The notes: generated by a model from the letters alone, not told the origin. A stretch of DNA of 64,000 bases from Rhizophagus clarus (GCA_015698045.1 BLAL01000058.1:1800501-1864500), one strand, 5' to 3'. Shown: positions 43,528 through 55,667, counted from the stretch's first letter. Numbers and translations are program-made.

Positions 43528-45260
43528 TCACGTCTGGTCTATTAGACTGGTTGGATCAGTGATGAGAGTTCTTCTTGAAAATCTGTTCAAAGTTTGACAA
43601 TGTTTATCATTCTTATTCTGGTTATGGAATCTACAGTTACCTGTAAACTGTAAATTAGTAAATTGATGAGGATTAGGCTTGGACTGCCTGGAAGTATTGC
43701 CAGTATTGCCAATTCTAACTGGAGGGCATTTTTTGAATCCAAGTTTAGGGGAGGAATAAATGACACCATAAAAGATTAACATTATTCTAAAGTTAAGGAG
43801 TACTTATACATTTTGAAGTTTAATCCTATGTTGCGAAGTATCCAATTAACTTTCTTTGCCTGTGGGTTCTTTAATAATCTTAAAAGATTTCATTTCACTC
43901 TTAGTCAAAAACTTGCTGAGAGTACAGTTAGGAAATATGAAGGATTCAGTCATATCTACCAGTATATCAGTAATGACTGCTCGAAATTTTTCTCACTGTT
44001 TTTTTTCTGAAAGATTCCACAATGCTGGGAACCATCTAACAGAAATTCTTTCTAGTCTGACAGTCCACTCACTGCTTTAAGACACTCATGATTTGATATT
44101 AATCTTATCCTTGTTGAAAGATATTTCTTGTGCACCCTAATGCTGATTGATACTATCTTTTTCCAGAAACTTAAGTTTTCAAGAAATGTATAACTATCCC
44201 ATTTGGCTGGTATATCATAGACAATCAAGTTAAGCAGCTGTGCCTGTTCATCTTGCTGCAGACAATAACCAGTAATGATGAAATTAGAATTTTCAATATT
44301 GTCTGCTAAATAATCCTGTTTTTTTTCTTTTCCTGATTATTTGTTAGCTTTTCCAAAGGTTTATTATTGTCACTACTCTTTGAAAAAGTCATAGGTTGAG
44401 GAGGAATATTGTTGAAAGTGACTACTTTTGAACTTAAGGGTATCTGCTCAAGTGACGTGCCATTAGGAATAATAAAAAGATTGTTATCCAATGTTTGCTG
44501 TTGTTGTTGGAGTTTCTTTAGCTTCTTCATAGCAGCTTTCTTTTGAGCTTTAGACAAAGGCATAGCAGGTGATATAATTGGAGTGGGATGATGCAGGGTA
44601 TTTAGTACTTTGAGTTCTATGTCACTGGTTGGATCATCCACATTCATAGAATCTGATTGGTGTGTATGATCTTGCAAAATTTCCTTAATCAGAATAGGCT
44701 GAGTTTGTTATTATTGCACAACTAGCTTAGCCTATAGATGCCACCCAAATCCAAAATAATTTGGGATTATGACAGCCCAAATGTACAAATCCAAATTAAT
44801 TTACAAATTACATATATAAATTTTACAATTTGTACATTTTGGATTTGAGAATTATGACTATCAAAATGTACAAATTAATTTGGGATTTACTTAAAATAAT
44901 TTGGGTGGTATCTATAGCTTAGCCCTTTCTGCTGCACAAATGTCAAATGCATGATACGTGTTATTCTTGACAAACTGTCCTATTATTATAGCAAGAAAAG
45001 TGGGTAAAAGAAGAGTCTTAAGAGCAGGAACAGGCTTAAAGGCTGACCCAGGCATATATTTTAGATTCTCTATTATTTGCATAATATCCTTATTTCTGCC
45101 AATATATGTTTTCAGTGCTTTCTCATTGATATCTATTGCCGCAAAGAAATCAAAGTCTGCTGATATTATGCTATAGACTGATTCTTTAATGTCTTTAAAA
45201 AGTTGTTCTTTATACCATCGAAAGAAATACTCTATCTTGTCAAATATGATTAGTTAGGAT
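43528..45260 (-). pseudogene. Non-LTR retrotransposon ORF1-like protein, split by a MITE
   Basis: Minus-strand frame starting about 45260 (FDKIEYFFRWYKEQLFKD), then DFFAAIDINEKALKTYIG, LLPTFLAIIIGQFVKNNTYH, AAERAKL; after the MITE, ILQDHTHQSDSMNVDD, a lysine-rich helix (KAQKKAAMKKLKKLQQQQQ), IVYDIPAKWDSYTFLENLSF, SISIRVHKKYLSTRIRLISN, VRWFPALW and the end GFKKCPPVRIG. The DIPAKW...RVHKKYLS...VRWFPALW order is what I associate with ORF1/Gag-like proteins of LINE elements in glomeromycete genomes, from memory. Poly-A slips near 44310 and 44080 and stops disable it. No reverse transcriptase follows. A nucleic-acid chaperone role is assumed from the family. Confidence 0.55.
44733..44916. mobile_element. 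184-bp MITE with 8-bp duplication
   Basis: Terminal inverted repeats TATAGATGCCACCCAAAT and ATTTGGGTGGTATCTATA. Perfect 8-bp duplication GCTTAGCC at 44725-44732 and 44917-44924. Excision with one copy of the duplication restores the host frame (AAERAKLVVQ). The duplication length suggests a hAT-driven MITE. Confidence 0.92.
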
Positions 45261-45261
45261 G

Positions 45262-45950
45262 TAAAATCCATTTTTGTTATCTAAAATGCAGGTTTTTTAA
45301 TAGTCAAAATAGTTTTTAGACCAAATAAAAATAATTTTCTTCCATGAAAATTTGGTTTACAAATCGACAGAAGAGAGTTTTTTTCATTATTTGAAAATTA
45401 TTTTATTAACTAAATATTATGTTATAGTATATTTTTTTATTATTGTAATGGCTAATTTTTAAGCTTGTTATTAACAAATAAAGTAAAGATATCTAGATTC
45501 ATTGGCTAAAATTTAAAGTTTATTAAACTAAATTATTATTATACATGTTAAAGATCATTTAAATTTTAATTACACTTGCATGTTTGTTCTGTAAATCTTT
45601 TTTGAAAAATAATTATTATGACAAATCTAAATTTAAATACTAAATAAGTATCATCAAAAATAAAGAATGGTGAGTTATTATACTTAGAAAAAAATGGAAA
45701 AAGTGATATTTAGTTAAATTTTGAAGAAATAGTTGATAAAGATAAGCATCCTAATATTGGTTTTGCTATATGTAAAATTTATTTACAATTATTTAAATAT
45801 GATTATAAAAATGACATCTCAAAGTTTAAAGCATCATAAATGCACTTTTAATAATAATAAATAACAAAAAATTATAACATTTTGGAAAGAAAAGATACTC
45901 TTCCTGCTACTAAAGAAGTAACTTTAAAAAGATTAATTAATCTACTGAGC
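45262..45950 (+). other. AT-rich stretch with a possible BED-finger hAT relic
   Basis: Mostly low-complexity. At 45715-45830 one frame reads FEEIVDKDKHPNIGFAICK and later KNDISKFKAS, resembling the BED zinc-finger start of hAT transposases. Too short and damaged to be sure. Confidence 0.3.
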
Positions 45951-45954
45951 TATA

Positions 45955-47930
45955 TTCTATATCCAAGAAATATTAGGCTAAATATATAGATGAAGATGAT
46001 CCTTATAACTGGGATATACTTTTAGCTGAATTAGAAGAATTTGATAATATTGTATATAGAGATAACCTATATCTCGTCCAATTTGGTGATGCCATAAATA
46101 AGTTAAAAGAGTGGATCAAATACAATAATAATGTGAATAAGCAAATAATATGTTTAGAACTTGCTGATTATCTAAGAAGGTACAATGAGAATAAGAAAAC
46201 AGTATTTGTAGATCCTCCTTTTGGTTATAAAGTTGTAAAATTACAACCACAAATAATTGAATACCATAACCATATAAATGAACGTGAATATATAGAAGCT
46301 GTGGATGAAAAATGCGAATCTGATTATGATGAGGATGGCTTATATGATGAAATTGATCAAATATAAGGGTTAGTTATTTTATTTTTTCAAATTTAATAAC
46401 GAAAAATTAGCAATTAAATAAATACTATATATTACAAAGAAATGTTATCAAGACTAATTCATTATTTACCAAATAGGCCAGATATCATAGAAGTTAAGTA
46501 TAGTGACTGACAGTTTTCTAGAGAAGGGATTACAAACCTCGATCAGAAACTTAAAGCCTGATATCCAAGCAAACAGTTTCAAATTCTACTTCCTTATGAG
46601 AACTGAAAGTCAGATTGCTGGACCATAAATAGGAAAGACGTAAATCTTTTCTTTTTACTTGATCACTATGATGAAAGTCAATTGTCTAACAATATAGGTG
46701 ATCCAGAACATTTTGATAACTTTATTATTTATATGAGGGATTTACTAGTGATATTAGGTAGATGTAATGATACAAATGATTGCCTTTATTAGTGCTTAAA
46801 AATGGCTTATGGTATTTATTTAAATATGCCTCAAAGTATTGAAAAGCCTGAGTACATTAAAGGTTATCTAAATCTGGCACAAAATGATCCTATTCCAATT
46901 ACCTGTATTAAAAAAATAGAATGATTAGCTCAAAGTATTGCTATTAATATAGTAGGTTATCATATTTATATTTCTAAGAGTCTAGCAAAAGAAGGATAAC
47001 TCTTACTCTCACTAATAGATACTATTCTCTCATACTCAATCTGGATAGAAAACTTCCCAACTTTAAATGTAAAAGGCCAAAGAAGTCTATAACTTATTAG
47101 AAAAATGAAGTAAATAATACTGTTCACATATATAATAGAAAGGTAATTAAATTCATTACCATTCAGTAGTTTCAGAAACTTAAGTTTAACAAAATCTACT
47201 CCTTTGTTCCAGCTAAATGTCAAGAATCATTGAAAAAGGTATATATCAGAATTAATGCTGAATGAGATGCCTTTTTACTAAAGACAAAAAAACTGGACCT
47301 TCCAATTGATATATCATTACTTGATTGAAACATAAAAAAAACATCTCTTTGGCTATTTGAAAAATTAAATGTAGATATTCCTACTAATGAACCTTTTGAC
47401 GTATTTGAGACACAATGAATAAGTAAAGTAATGATAGGAGAAGTTATTTGGGCACAAAATAACTGAAAAGGATATGGAAGGAGTTATGATAACACAAGTC
47501 TTTATTCTAGTATTCAGCAATCAGCTGTAAATTTTCTTATTGATAAAGGTAAGTTTCAAATATTAAAAGACTTTACTAACCATTGAGGATATAACCATTT
47601 TGGAATATTTCGTGCAAATATTAAAAAGAAGAATACCCTATTATTTTGATATAATTATCATAATGTATACATTCATATTAATCTTATACGTACCAAAACT
47701 CTTGGCCTTCAAGTTACATTAATTCAAGATGGAGCCTCTAATGCACTTATTTATGAAAAAGAAACTCAAATTTGAGGTAGTGTAATCTTTGAAAAGTATA
47801 TAGATTTTCTCTTTAAAATTAAGAATCAAGATGGTATTGCTAACCAAGTAGCTAAAAGAATTTTTAATACACTATGGGGTGCACTAGGATCTTGAATAAT
47901 ACTAATATAACTCACAAATAATTTGCATAC
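45955..47930 (+). pseudogene. Second Polinton fragment: acidic protein, small protein and polymerase
   Basis: Degenerate homologue of 28740-30670 in inverted orientation. 45960-46366 matches the 174-aa acidic protein (DEDDPYNWDILLAELEEFD). 46443-46793 matches the small protein and keeps its ATG. 46803-47930 matches the polymerase: VYIRINAE(stop)DAFLL, SYDNTSLYSSIQQSAVNFLI (motif A, D-N-T instead of D-D-T), NTLWGALGS (motif B). More than ten stops, nearly all from CGA to TGA, TGG to TGA or CAG to TAG. Homology ends after motif B at about 47930, where the exon-like array region begins. Confidence 0.83.
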
Positions 47931-48109
47931 GTTTATTATTAACTCTATGCAACATTTTTTCATAGTAATGCTATACAAACTTATATCTTAGTTAAAAAAA
48001 ATTTTAAAAAATTTGTTAATATTATAATGAATTATTTGGTATAAAGGTAAGGTCATGTGTCTTGCCAATCTAATCAGATAATCTGAATATCTGATCTTTT
48101 TTTTAATCA

Positions 48110-49270
48110 TTTATTAGTTTATTTTTATAGTGTTGCCAGACGAAAAGCATGACCAAACTTTTGAAATTAAGGTAAGGAAGGATAGGAAGTGTTTTTCAGT
48201 ATTTTTTTTAACTAATTAATTAATTATTTTTATTTTTATTTTTTGTAGTGTTACTGGACAAAAGGCACAACCAGACTTTTGAAATTAAGATAAGGGAGGG
48301 GTTGGGAAGGTGTTTCATTATTTTTTTTTAATTAATTAAGTATTAACTTTTTTTTACTTTTTGTAATGTTACCAGACAAAAGACATGACTGGACTTTTGT
48401 GTAGTATTGCCAGACAAAAACATGACTGGACTTTTGGAATTAAGATAAAAGAGGATAAGAGAAGTATTTTTTGGTATTTTTTTAACTAATTAATTATTTT
48501 TTTTTTATTTTTTGTAGTGTTACCAGATGAAAAACATGACCAGACTTTTGAAATTAAGGTAAGAGAAGGTTGGGAAAGGTGTTTTGTTGTTTTTTTTTTA
48601 ATTAATTAAGTATTAACTTTTTTTTTATTTTTTGTAGTGTTACCAGATAAAAAGTATGACCAGACTTTTGGTATTAAGGTAAGGGAGAATGGAGGAAGTG
48701 TTTTTTGGTAATTTTTTTTAACTAATTATTTATTTATTTATTTTTATTTTTTGTAGTGTTGCCAGATGAAAAGCATGACTGGACTTTTGGAATTAAGGTA
48801 AGGGAGAGTGGAGGAAGTGTTTTTCAGTAATTTTTTTTTAACTAATTAATTAATTATTTATTTTTTTTATTTTTTGTAGTATTGCCAGACGAAAAGTATA
48901 ACTGGACTTTTGGAATTAAGGTAAGGGAGAGTGGATAAGGTGTCTTTTATTATTCTTTTTTTTAACTAATTAAGTTATTGTTTTTTTTATTTTTTGTAGT
49001 GTTGCTAGATGAAAAACATAATCAGACTTTTGAAATTAAGGTAAGGGAGGGTGGGGGAAGTGTTTTTCAGTATTTTTTTTAACTAATTAATTATTTTTTT
49101 TTATTTTTATAGTGTTGCCAGGCGAAAAATATGATCAGACTTTTGAAATTAAGGTAAGGGAAAGTGGAGGAAGTATTTTTCAGTATTTTTTTTAACTAAT
49201 TAATTGTTTTTTTTATTTTTGTAGTGTTGTCAGGTGAAAAATACGATCAGACTTTTGGAATTAGGATATT
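48110..49270 (+). repeat. Tandem array of exon-like cassettes with splice signals
   Basis: Eleven copies at roughly 118-bp spacing (starts near 48130, 48249, 48367, 48397, 48517, 48637, 48757, 48879, 48998, 49114, 49224). Each has a T-rich tract ending TTTTTGTAG, a 42-nt block open in one frame (GTGTTGCCAGATGAAAAGCA and on, encoding VLPDEKHDWTFGIK or a variant), then GTAAGG and AACTAATTAATTA. The 48367 copy is truncated and joined directly to the 48397 copy. Copies differ mainly by C/T and G/A. Occupies the deletion gap between the two halves of the broken Polinton copy. No known gene or satellite recognised. Confidence 0.92.
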
Positions 49271-49559
49271 AAAAACTAAAAAAGAATAATAAAAATAAAT
49301 AAATTTAGTATAAAATACTGAAAAAAAATGAAAAAATAAATAAAATAAAATAAATTTTGGTAAATACTGAGTAATTTAATTTACTAAAATTAGTATTTTT
49401 TAAAAATAAATTCACGTATATCTATTATAAACTCTACTCAAATATAATATGTGAGTTACTCCCAAATTGACCAATTTACACAAACTCAATTTGTAGGTTT
49501 AAAAAGCAATTTCATATAAACTCTATGTAAACCTGTATATGAGTTATATTAGTATTATT

Positions 49560-50105
49560 TGGGATCCTTCTGGAACACCTGATTGCTAGTTTGTAGGATC
49601 ATCTGAATCTTCATTTCCTCAGTAATCTGATTGCCAAATTTATTCTTCTGGTTCACTATGGAATACTAGAATTTTATAAGGGTCTAACCCATCAGTTAGC
49701 ATTCTGATATTATAAATTATACGATCCTTTTCTTTATCCTTATATGCAAATCCACCTTGTAATATAATTTTTTCTATTTCTACCTGATATGCAATGGCTT
49801 TTTTTTTTTTATCAGCCAAATCCATAAATTCTTTATATAGCTTATCTGTAAAAGCTCTATTCTTACCTAAATATATTTGAATAGCATGTTCTAGTTCTTC
49901 ATCACTATTCTTATAATCTGCTACAACTTTCTAATAGTCTTCTTTGACAAGTTGATTAAGATGATAAATAATATTACGAGCAATTTCATATATTTGAAAT
50001 ATATCTGGCACATTAACAGTGTAGACAATTTTCTTGATTGAAGTGTTTAGCCAATTTTCTACCCACTTTGGGGATACATCTAAGAATATGACAATGTCTA
50101 TATAC
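49560..50105 (-). pseudogene. HTH-like Polinton protein, second copy (uninterrupted site)
   Basis: Minus-strand copy of the gene at 19386-22237: MYIDI at about 50105, FLDVSPKWVENWLNTSIKK, EIARNIIYHLNQLVKEDY(stop), ADKKKKAIAYQVEIEKIILQ, GLDPYKIL. Stops replace tryptophan (EDY-stop-K, SDY-stop-GNED, TN-stop-QS). It lacks the 2.2-kb hAT present in the other copy, giving the pre-insertion sequence around codons 2-5. Confidence 0.8.
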
Positions 50106-50207
50106 ATCTTTTAGATATGTTTAATTTCAAATATTTATTATATGATTTACTTTATTATACTCTTATCTTTAATTATAATTTTGAGGATATTTCAAAAAAA
50201 ATATAAC

Positions 50208-50905
50208 TTATTTTGTATTATTATAAATGTGTACTAGATTAGGAATATCTTTTTACAACCTGTTAGCTGGCTTTCATATAGATTTATTTTCTGAATAGTG
50301 CTCCTATTTGATTAAGTATTAGAGTTGGTCCTTTCTAGTATGATGCTTGAGAATTTTTTAAGTACATATTTTTCTGGCTGACCTCTTATTACTGAATCAG
50401 GTAAAGGCTTTTCATTAATAGGAATGACTTGCAATTCTTTTCTAGTATATGTATATCTAGATACTTTTAATCTATCATGTAATTCATCAAACAAATATGT
50501 AAGTAGTTGTGTAGGAGAAAAGATAAGTTTTTTAATTGTACAAACTTTTGGATTTCATTTAATATCTCCTGTTCTGAACTTACCATGTAATTTTTTTCCA
50601 AGTACTGATATAGGTTTAAGAAGTTTAATTTGAACTTGTGTCTTTTCTGGGATTTTAGATGAATCTTTTTGCCACTGTTTATCTACTAATCTTATTATAT
50701 CGTGAAAGTCTTCAGACCATTTTACTGATATCTCACCAGTTTTTAACTCCTGTGCTGACATTTTATTGATAGATGATTCCTGTATAACCTGAATTGCTTG
50801 TTCTGCAAATGATTGCTGTTTATGATATTCAGGTTCTCCAAATTTCATCATAACTCCTATACTATTAAGGAAAAAATCTTGTATCTGTGAGTTTTAATAG
50901 GTCTA
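50208..50905 (-). pseudogene. Polinton integrase with chromodomain, second copy, 5' truncated
   Basis: Starts in the catalytic core: FFLNSIGVMMKFGEPEYHKQ, QSFAEQAIQVIQESSI, AQELKTGEISVKWSEDFHDI, then ISVLGKKLHGKFRTGDIK(stop), TYTRKELQVIPINEKPLPDS, IRGQPEKYVLKK and a broken chromodomain, with TAA at 50208. The N-terminal part (first catalytic D) is missing beyond 50905. Same order relative to the HTH-like gene as in the full element. Dead. Confidence 0.82.
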
Positions 50906-51349
50906 TATAAGCTAGTAGTGAGGGGTGGGTGAATTTAATCTTATCTGTTAAATTTGCAATGTATTTTTTCTTTGTCAGTTATTTTTTTTTTAAATAATAA
51001 ATACGCCAAACATGATTTTTAACTATTAAAAAAAAAAAATAAAAAAATAAAATAAAATACCTAGGAATATAATAAAAATAAAATTATTTTTAAAATTATA
51101 TTTATATTACAAAGTAAATTTGAAAAAAGAAATATTAAATTTTTAGAATATATAATAAAAAAAAATAGTTTAAAATTAGATAAAAAAAAAATTAAAAAAA
51201 ATAAAAAATATTAAAATGCCTAAAAATATAATAGAAATAAGATTATTTTTAGAATTATATTTATATTACAAAAGATTTATAAAGAATTTTTCTAAATAAT
51301 AAAATCATTAATAAATTTGATAAGTAAAAATAATAAGTTTGAATAAATA
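50906..51349. other. Very AT-rich spacer
   Basis: Extreme AT content with long A tracts. No frame recognised, though it may include the eroded upstream part of the adjacent gypsy relic. Confidence 0.45.
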
Positions 51350-51950
51350 GAAGAATAATAGAAAACATTTAAAAAATTGAAGTAAAAATTAATAAAAAAA
51401 TCAATTTTAAAATATCTAAACTTTAATAAAGAATTCATATTGATTATTGATGCTTCAGAAAAAAAATTAAAATTTATATTTTCTTAACAAAATAATGATA
51501 GAAAAGAATTTATAATATTATATGAAAGTAAAGTTTAGTAGAAACCAAAAAAAATTATTTGATAATAGATTTAAAATGTATAACAATAATTAAAAGAATA
51601 AATACTTCTATAAATTTCTTATTAAAAGAAGATTTATAATCATATAGTATTAAAAGGATTAACAAATATTAAGATTTTTAAAGAAAAAAGAGCTAAATGG
51701 ATAATGGAATTACAATAATATAATTTTAAAGTAATATATAAAAGTGATAAAATAAATAAAAATTCAGATACTTTATTAAGATTAAGATTTAAAAAAGATA
51801 TAAATAATAAGGATGAAATTTTCTTAGAAGATGAACAAGAAATTAATATCAAAGCAATAAATATGAAAAATAAACAATTAAGATATGTAAAAATTATAAA
51901 TGAATAGTATAATAGTAAATATGTCAAAGGATAATTAAAAAAAGATTACA
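51350..51950 (+). pseudogene. Ty3/gypsy RT-RNase H remnant, strongly AT-shifted
   Basis: In one frame, with stops: YLNFNKEFILIIDASEKKLK (start of the RNase H domain, D-A-S), later HS(Y/I)-like and LKGLTNIKIFKEKRAKWIME, LQ(stop)YNFKVIYKSDKINKNSD, TLLRLRF. This is the RNase H C-terminal pattern (L-K-x-L...R-x-A-R-W...Y-x-F-x-x-x-Y-x-x-G-x-x-N-x-x-D-x-L-S-R) of Ty3/gypsy polyproteins. Many residues have moved to Lys/Asn/Ile/stop, as expected from long GC-to-AT decay. Reverse transcriptase upstream and integrase downstream are not recognisable. Confidence 0.78.
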
Positions 51951-52482
51951 AAATTAAAAGTTATATATACTATTGAAAAGAATTAATAGAAAAAGAGGTA
52001 CAGTATCAATTTGGCTGTAACATTATAAGATAATCTGATTTATATCAATAAATTTGAATAAATTTTTGCTTTCAGAATTTACTGTTAATTTTTACTTGAA
52101 GTATTGTGTAAAGTTTTTACATTTGCCAAAATAACAATAGAGAGAGCAGACATACAGTAAGTGAAATATGCTGATAATTTACTCTTTTCATTTCCTGTTT
52201 GATAGGAATTTTGTAGATGGTAAACTCGCTACATTGATTGTTTTATGATATCAACTATAGTCGGCTATTTGCCTATACACTATAATGAACAATCAAAAAT
52301 CTTTTTAACAAGCAATTTATAATAAGTAATTTTATTTCTTTAAGGTAATATTACTAATATGATATACAATGTTATAATCATGATAAAATAATTTAATTTT
52401 GTATTGGAAAAGACTTTAATATAAGCAAAATAAACATAAATATTCCACTAAATAAATATCTTCATAATCGTACATATAAATA
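51951..52482. other. AT-rich 3' flank of the FHIP gene
   Basis: No gene seen. It probably includes the 3' untranslated region of the minus-strand FHIP gene. Confidence 0.5.
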
Positions 52483-55400
52483 TTACAAATATCTAACTTC
52501 ATCAATACCTAGACTTCTTCTAACTTGTACTATTGCTACTAATTCTTTAATGGCTTCCTCTAAAATAACAACATTATTTAAAAGTGTGCTTAATGTAATC
52601 TCTTTAGGTTTGGTTTCTTTCGTTTTGGTTCTAGTCTGTTTCCTTGATGCGAGTCCGTCTTCATCATCTTCATCACCATAATCATTAGGATCATCATCTT
52701 CTTCTTCATTTACAAAATGTGTGGGGAATAATGGTTGAATTTTGATACTTTCAGTCTTTCTAAAATGTGTTGAGAGGGGTGTACTGATATTTGAAGATGA
52801 CGCAGGTGATGACTTAGAGAAAGTAGATAAAGGTGAATTAATTGGCGATTCCGTTCGTGATAATGAATTAGTTCTTCTAGGAGGATGATTAACTGAAGAA
52901 GTAGAATGAGCAGTGTTCCTGCGGCTCCTTGATGAGCTAGATGAACTATCAGAAGTTTGTGAATTATTTTTTTTGGTTGGAGGACGAGGAAGGAACGCAG
53001 GTTGTTTAAAGAAATTTTCGTCAATCTCATCATCTGCATCCAGTAGACCATTCCTTCTTTCTTCAAGATATTGATTAAATCCATCAATTTCACTTCGATA
53101 ATAATCAACTTGTTGTGTTAGAGTTTTAAAAATAGTGAAGAAAGGTGGGAAATTTGTCCACATTGGTGTAGCACCAATTGCTTTTGCAGCAGATGGACTT
53201 TTATCAGCATCATAATCGACAGAACGATCATCATCTTCGTCAAGATCATCTATAGCTTTATCATCACCATCAGAAGCAGAAATACCTTCTTGATTATTGA
53301 TACCAAATGATGATTCTAAATTTTTCGGTTCATGCTGAAGTCTTTCGAAATCTCTTATAGAAGAATCACGTCGATTATCTAATCTATCAACACCACTAAA
53401 TACGAGCCAACCTTCTAATGATCTATAGGGACAAACAGCTAAAGCAGACAATACACCAGTCAAGGTTAAATTTAACTCGGGTGAGTGTGCAAAGAAATTA
53501 GAAAGAGTGCCAACGAGAATTTGTAAAAGTGAGTCTCCTGGGTTAGTAGGAACCAAACGATGCTTGGGTACTTTAGACATTCGTTTGAATGCGCCTTCCG
53601 TTTCACCTTTTACATGGCTGTAAGTCAATAATCTTTGACTATTCGATTTGCTGGATTTTGGTCTGACAGGACCATCTTCCGTCCACTCCATGTCCTGACC
53701 ATTAATATAACATCTATCTGCCTCTATAATCATTTCGGCATCACGAACATAAGAATCGTAACCATTAGTGAAGATTTCCATGTTCTGAGTTGGATCAATA
53801 GCAGAAATTAAGTCGAAGAAAAGATCCAATTCTCTCAAATGATGACTAATTGTTGTGAGTTTTGGTTGACCAGAGCTGGTAGAACCCGGTTGTTCGACAT
53901 TATTTGAACTCTCCACCAAATAATTCGGTCTAGGAAAACACGTAGCATTCTCATCCAATTCGATATTCAGTAATTTCAAAGAATATCTACAGTGTTTAGA
54001 AATAACTGTATGAAGAAGCTTTAGAGTAGCAATAACAGTTTGCTGTGAGGAAGAACGAAGGCGCGAAAAAATAAGATCTTTAAGGGTAAATCGACCCGAA
54101 GAAATAAAATAAGGAGATGATTTTATTTGATTATTCTCAATGCCTTCAAAAAGATTAATTGTACTTTGTCGTTTTGCCATTTTGCTTGTGGTGGTGGTTT
54201 GTTTCCAAAAATCTTCATCATCACCATCAGATTCCATTAAAAATCCTACTATAACGTCAACTAATTCTTCTTGGTTTAAAGTTTGCATGATAATATCAAT
54301 ATAAGAAATCACAGCGACGGCTGAACCATCAGTATCAGAACATTCTAGAATCGATGGATATAAAATGCTCTCAAGGAAATGTGTTTTTACGTTTTTAAGT
54401 AACGCTATAGAAATATCTACGTTAGGACATATATTTAAGACGTCCTGACAAAATTCCAACAACTTTAAGAATGAATCTAATTGACTTTTAAAAACAGGCG
54501 ATGAAGAAACCTCAATACCACCAGAACGCAATCGTTCTAACTCGGCACTAGTATTGTCTCCAAACCCTAATAAAGTGGCGTTTGTCAAGCCACCACTTGA
54601 ACTTTTCACCATTAATTTTCGAGGCAATTGAGAATAAAGAGCCCCCAATCCCGCAGCCATAATCGTAGCGAAATCGCTTTCAAGAATAAAATCACCTAAT
54701 TGACCCTCGGCAAGTTCTATAATGAAAAGTAGACCATGTCTGGCGTACTCACCGCTCTTACCTTCTCTATGAAAAAATTGCAATAAATATGAAAAAAGTA
54801 AAAATTCATATTCCGGTTTATCTGGTTCTTCAGTAAACTCAGTAGTTTTTGTAGCCGATGTGGTTATGTTAGTTGATATTGAAGCATCATCATCAAAATT
54901 TCCATCCTGACTACTATTTGATGAGAAACTTGCTTGACCAGCTTCTTTTTTTATATAGGCCTTTTGAGGCGTAGTTAACCAATGAGTATCGTGAAAAAAA
55001 ATATTCAAAAGGTCAGGGAATGCATGAATTTTAGAGCAAATATAATACATCAGGTCTACCAAATCTTCGTCGTATCTTTCACCTTCATCGTGAACACACG
55101 TATGCAGAAGTTGTACGGTAGGTTTATGAACTGCATTATGGACCAAAAATCGATCATCCAACAAATTTATCATTTGTGCCACAGTTCGAATAACTTCACC
55201 ACGAATACCCTTCGGAATATCGGGTTTAGCATATGCAACTAATCTTTCAAGAATGTTGTTTCTTAAGAATTCTTCCATGCAAAGACCCGTATTTACATCT
55301 TCAAGCATTAAACCTTCGTCAGCAAGGAGGTCAACCATAGTCTTGAGATGTGCCGAAATTTCGGTTTGGTCGATATGGTTCGCGATGGACTTTTTATCGT

Positions 55401-55667
55401 CATTAATGAAATGAGTCTGAATTTTACATCAACAGGCGCGATTTAAAGCCTTTACGTAGTGAGTTATCTTTTCAACTAGTTCCAAGGAAAGTTAAAGTAG
55501 TTATCCGCTTTAACAAGGAAAAAGGGAGGTTCATCAGTGAAAGTTGAATCACCTCCACTCACCTCGATATGAATCCAAGCTTTACGAAATTTCGCAAGCT
55601 GTTCGGCATGTGTAGGCTGCGTTTTTTGAGGAGTTATTCTACTCTTTAAATTTTTAAAGTAATCCAT
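52483..55667 (-). CDS. FHIP homologue (FTS/Hook/FHIP complex, RAI16-like)
   Basis: The only clear host gene. Exon 1 55563-55667 (MDYFKNLKSRITPQ...AWIHIE); exon 2 52483-55416, together about 1012 residues. The RAI16-like domain shows KSIANHIDQTEISAHLKTM, DLVDLMYYICSKIHAFPDLL, EFLLFSYLLQFFHREGKSGE, YARHGLLFIIELA, LGDFILESDFATIMAAGLGA and LYSQLPRKL, all typical of FHIP proteins. The C-terminal third is low-complexity: acidic, Ser-rich (SSSSSSRSRR), TKTKETKPKE, then a last helix LEEAIKELVAIVQVRRSLG. FHIP links Hook adaptors and dynein to early endosomes. The intron between exons may also hold a 12-nt micro-exon (near 55455); both versions keep the frame. GC content is higher than around it. No stop or slip. 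Confidence 0.9.

Noticed and set aside
46800..47930. TGA read as tryptophan (altered genetic code) in the polymerase fragment
   Set aside because: Ordinary TGG codons are used alongside, and CGA to TGA and CAG to TAG stops are present too. Transition decay explains all of them; a recoded gene would not show arginine and glutamine losses.
52710..53108. 132-residue minus-strand frame overlapping FHIP
   Set aside because: Shadow of the FHIP C-terminal low-complexity coding sequence in another frame.
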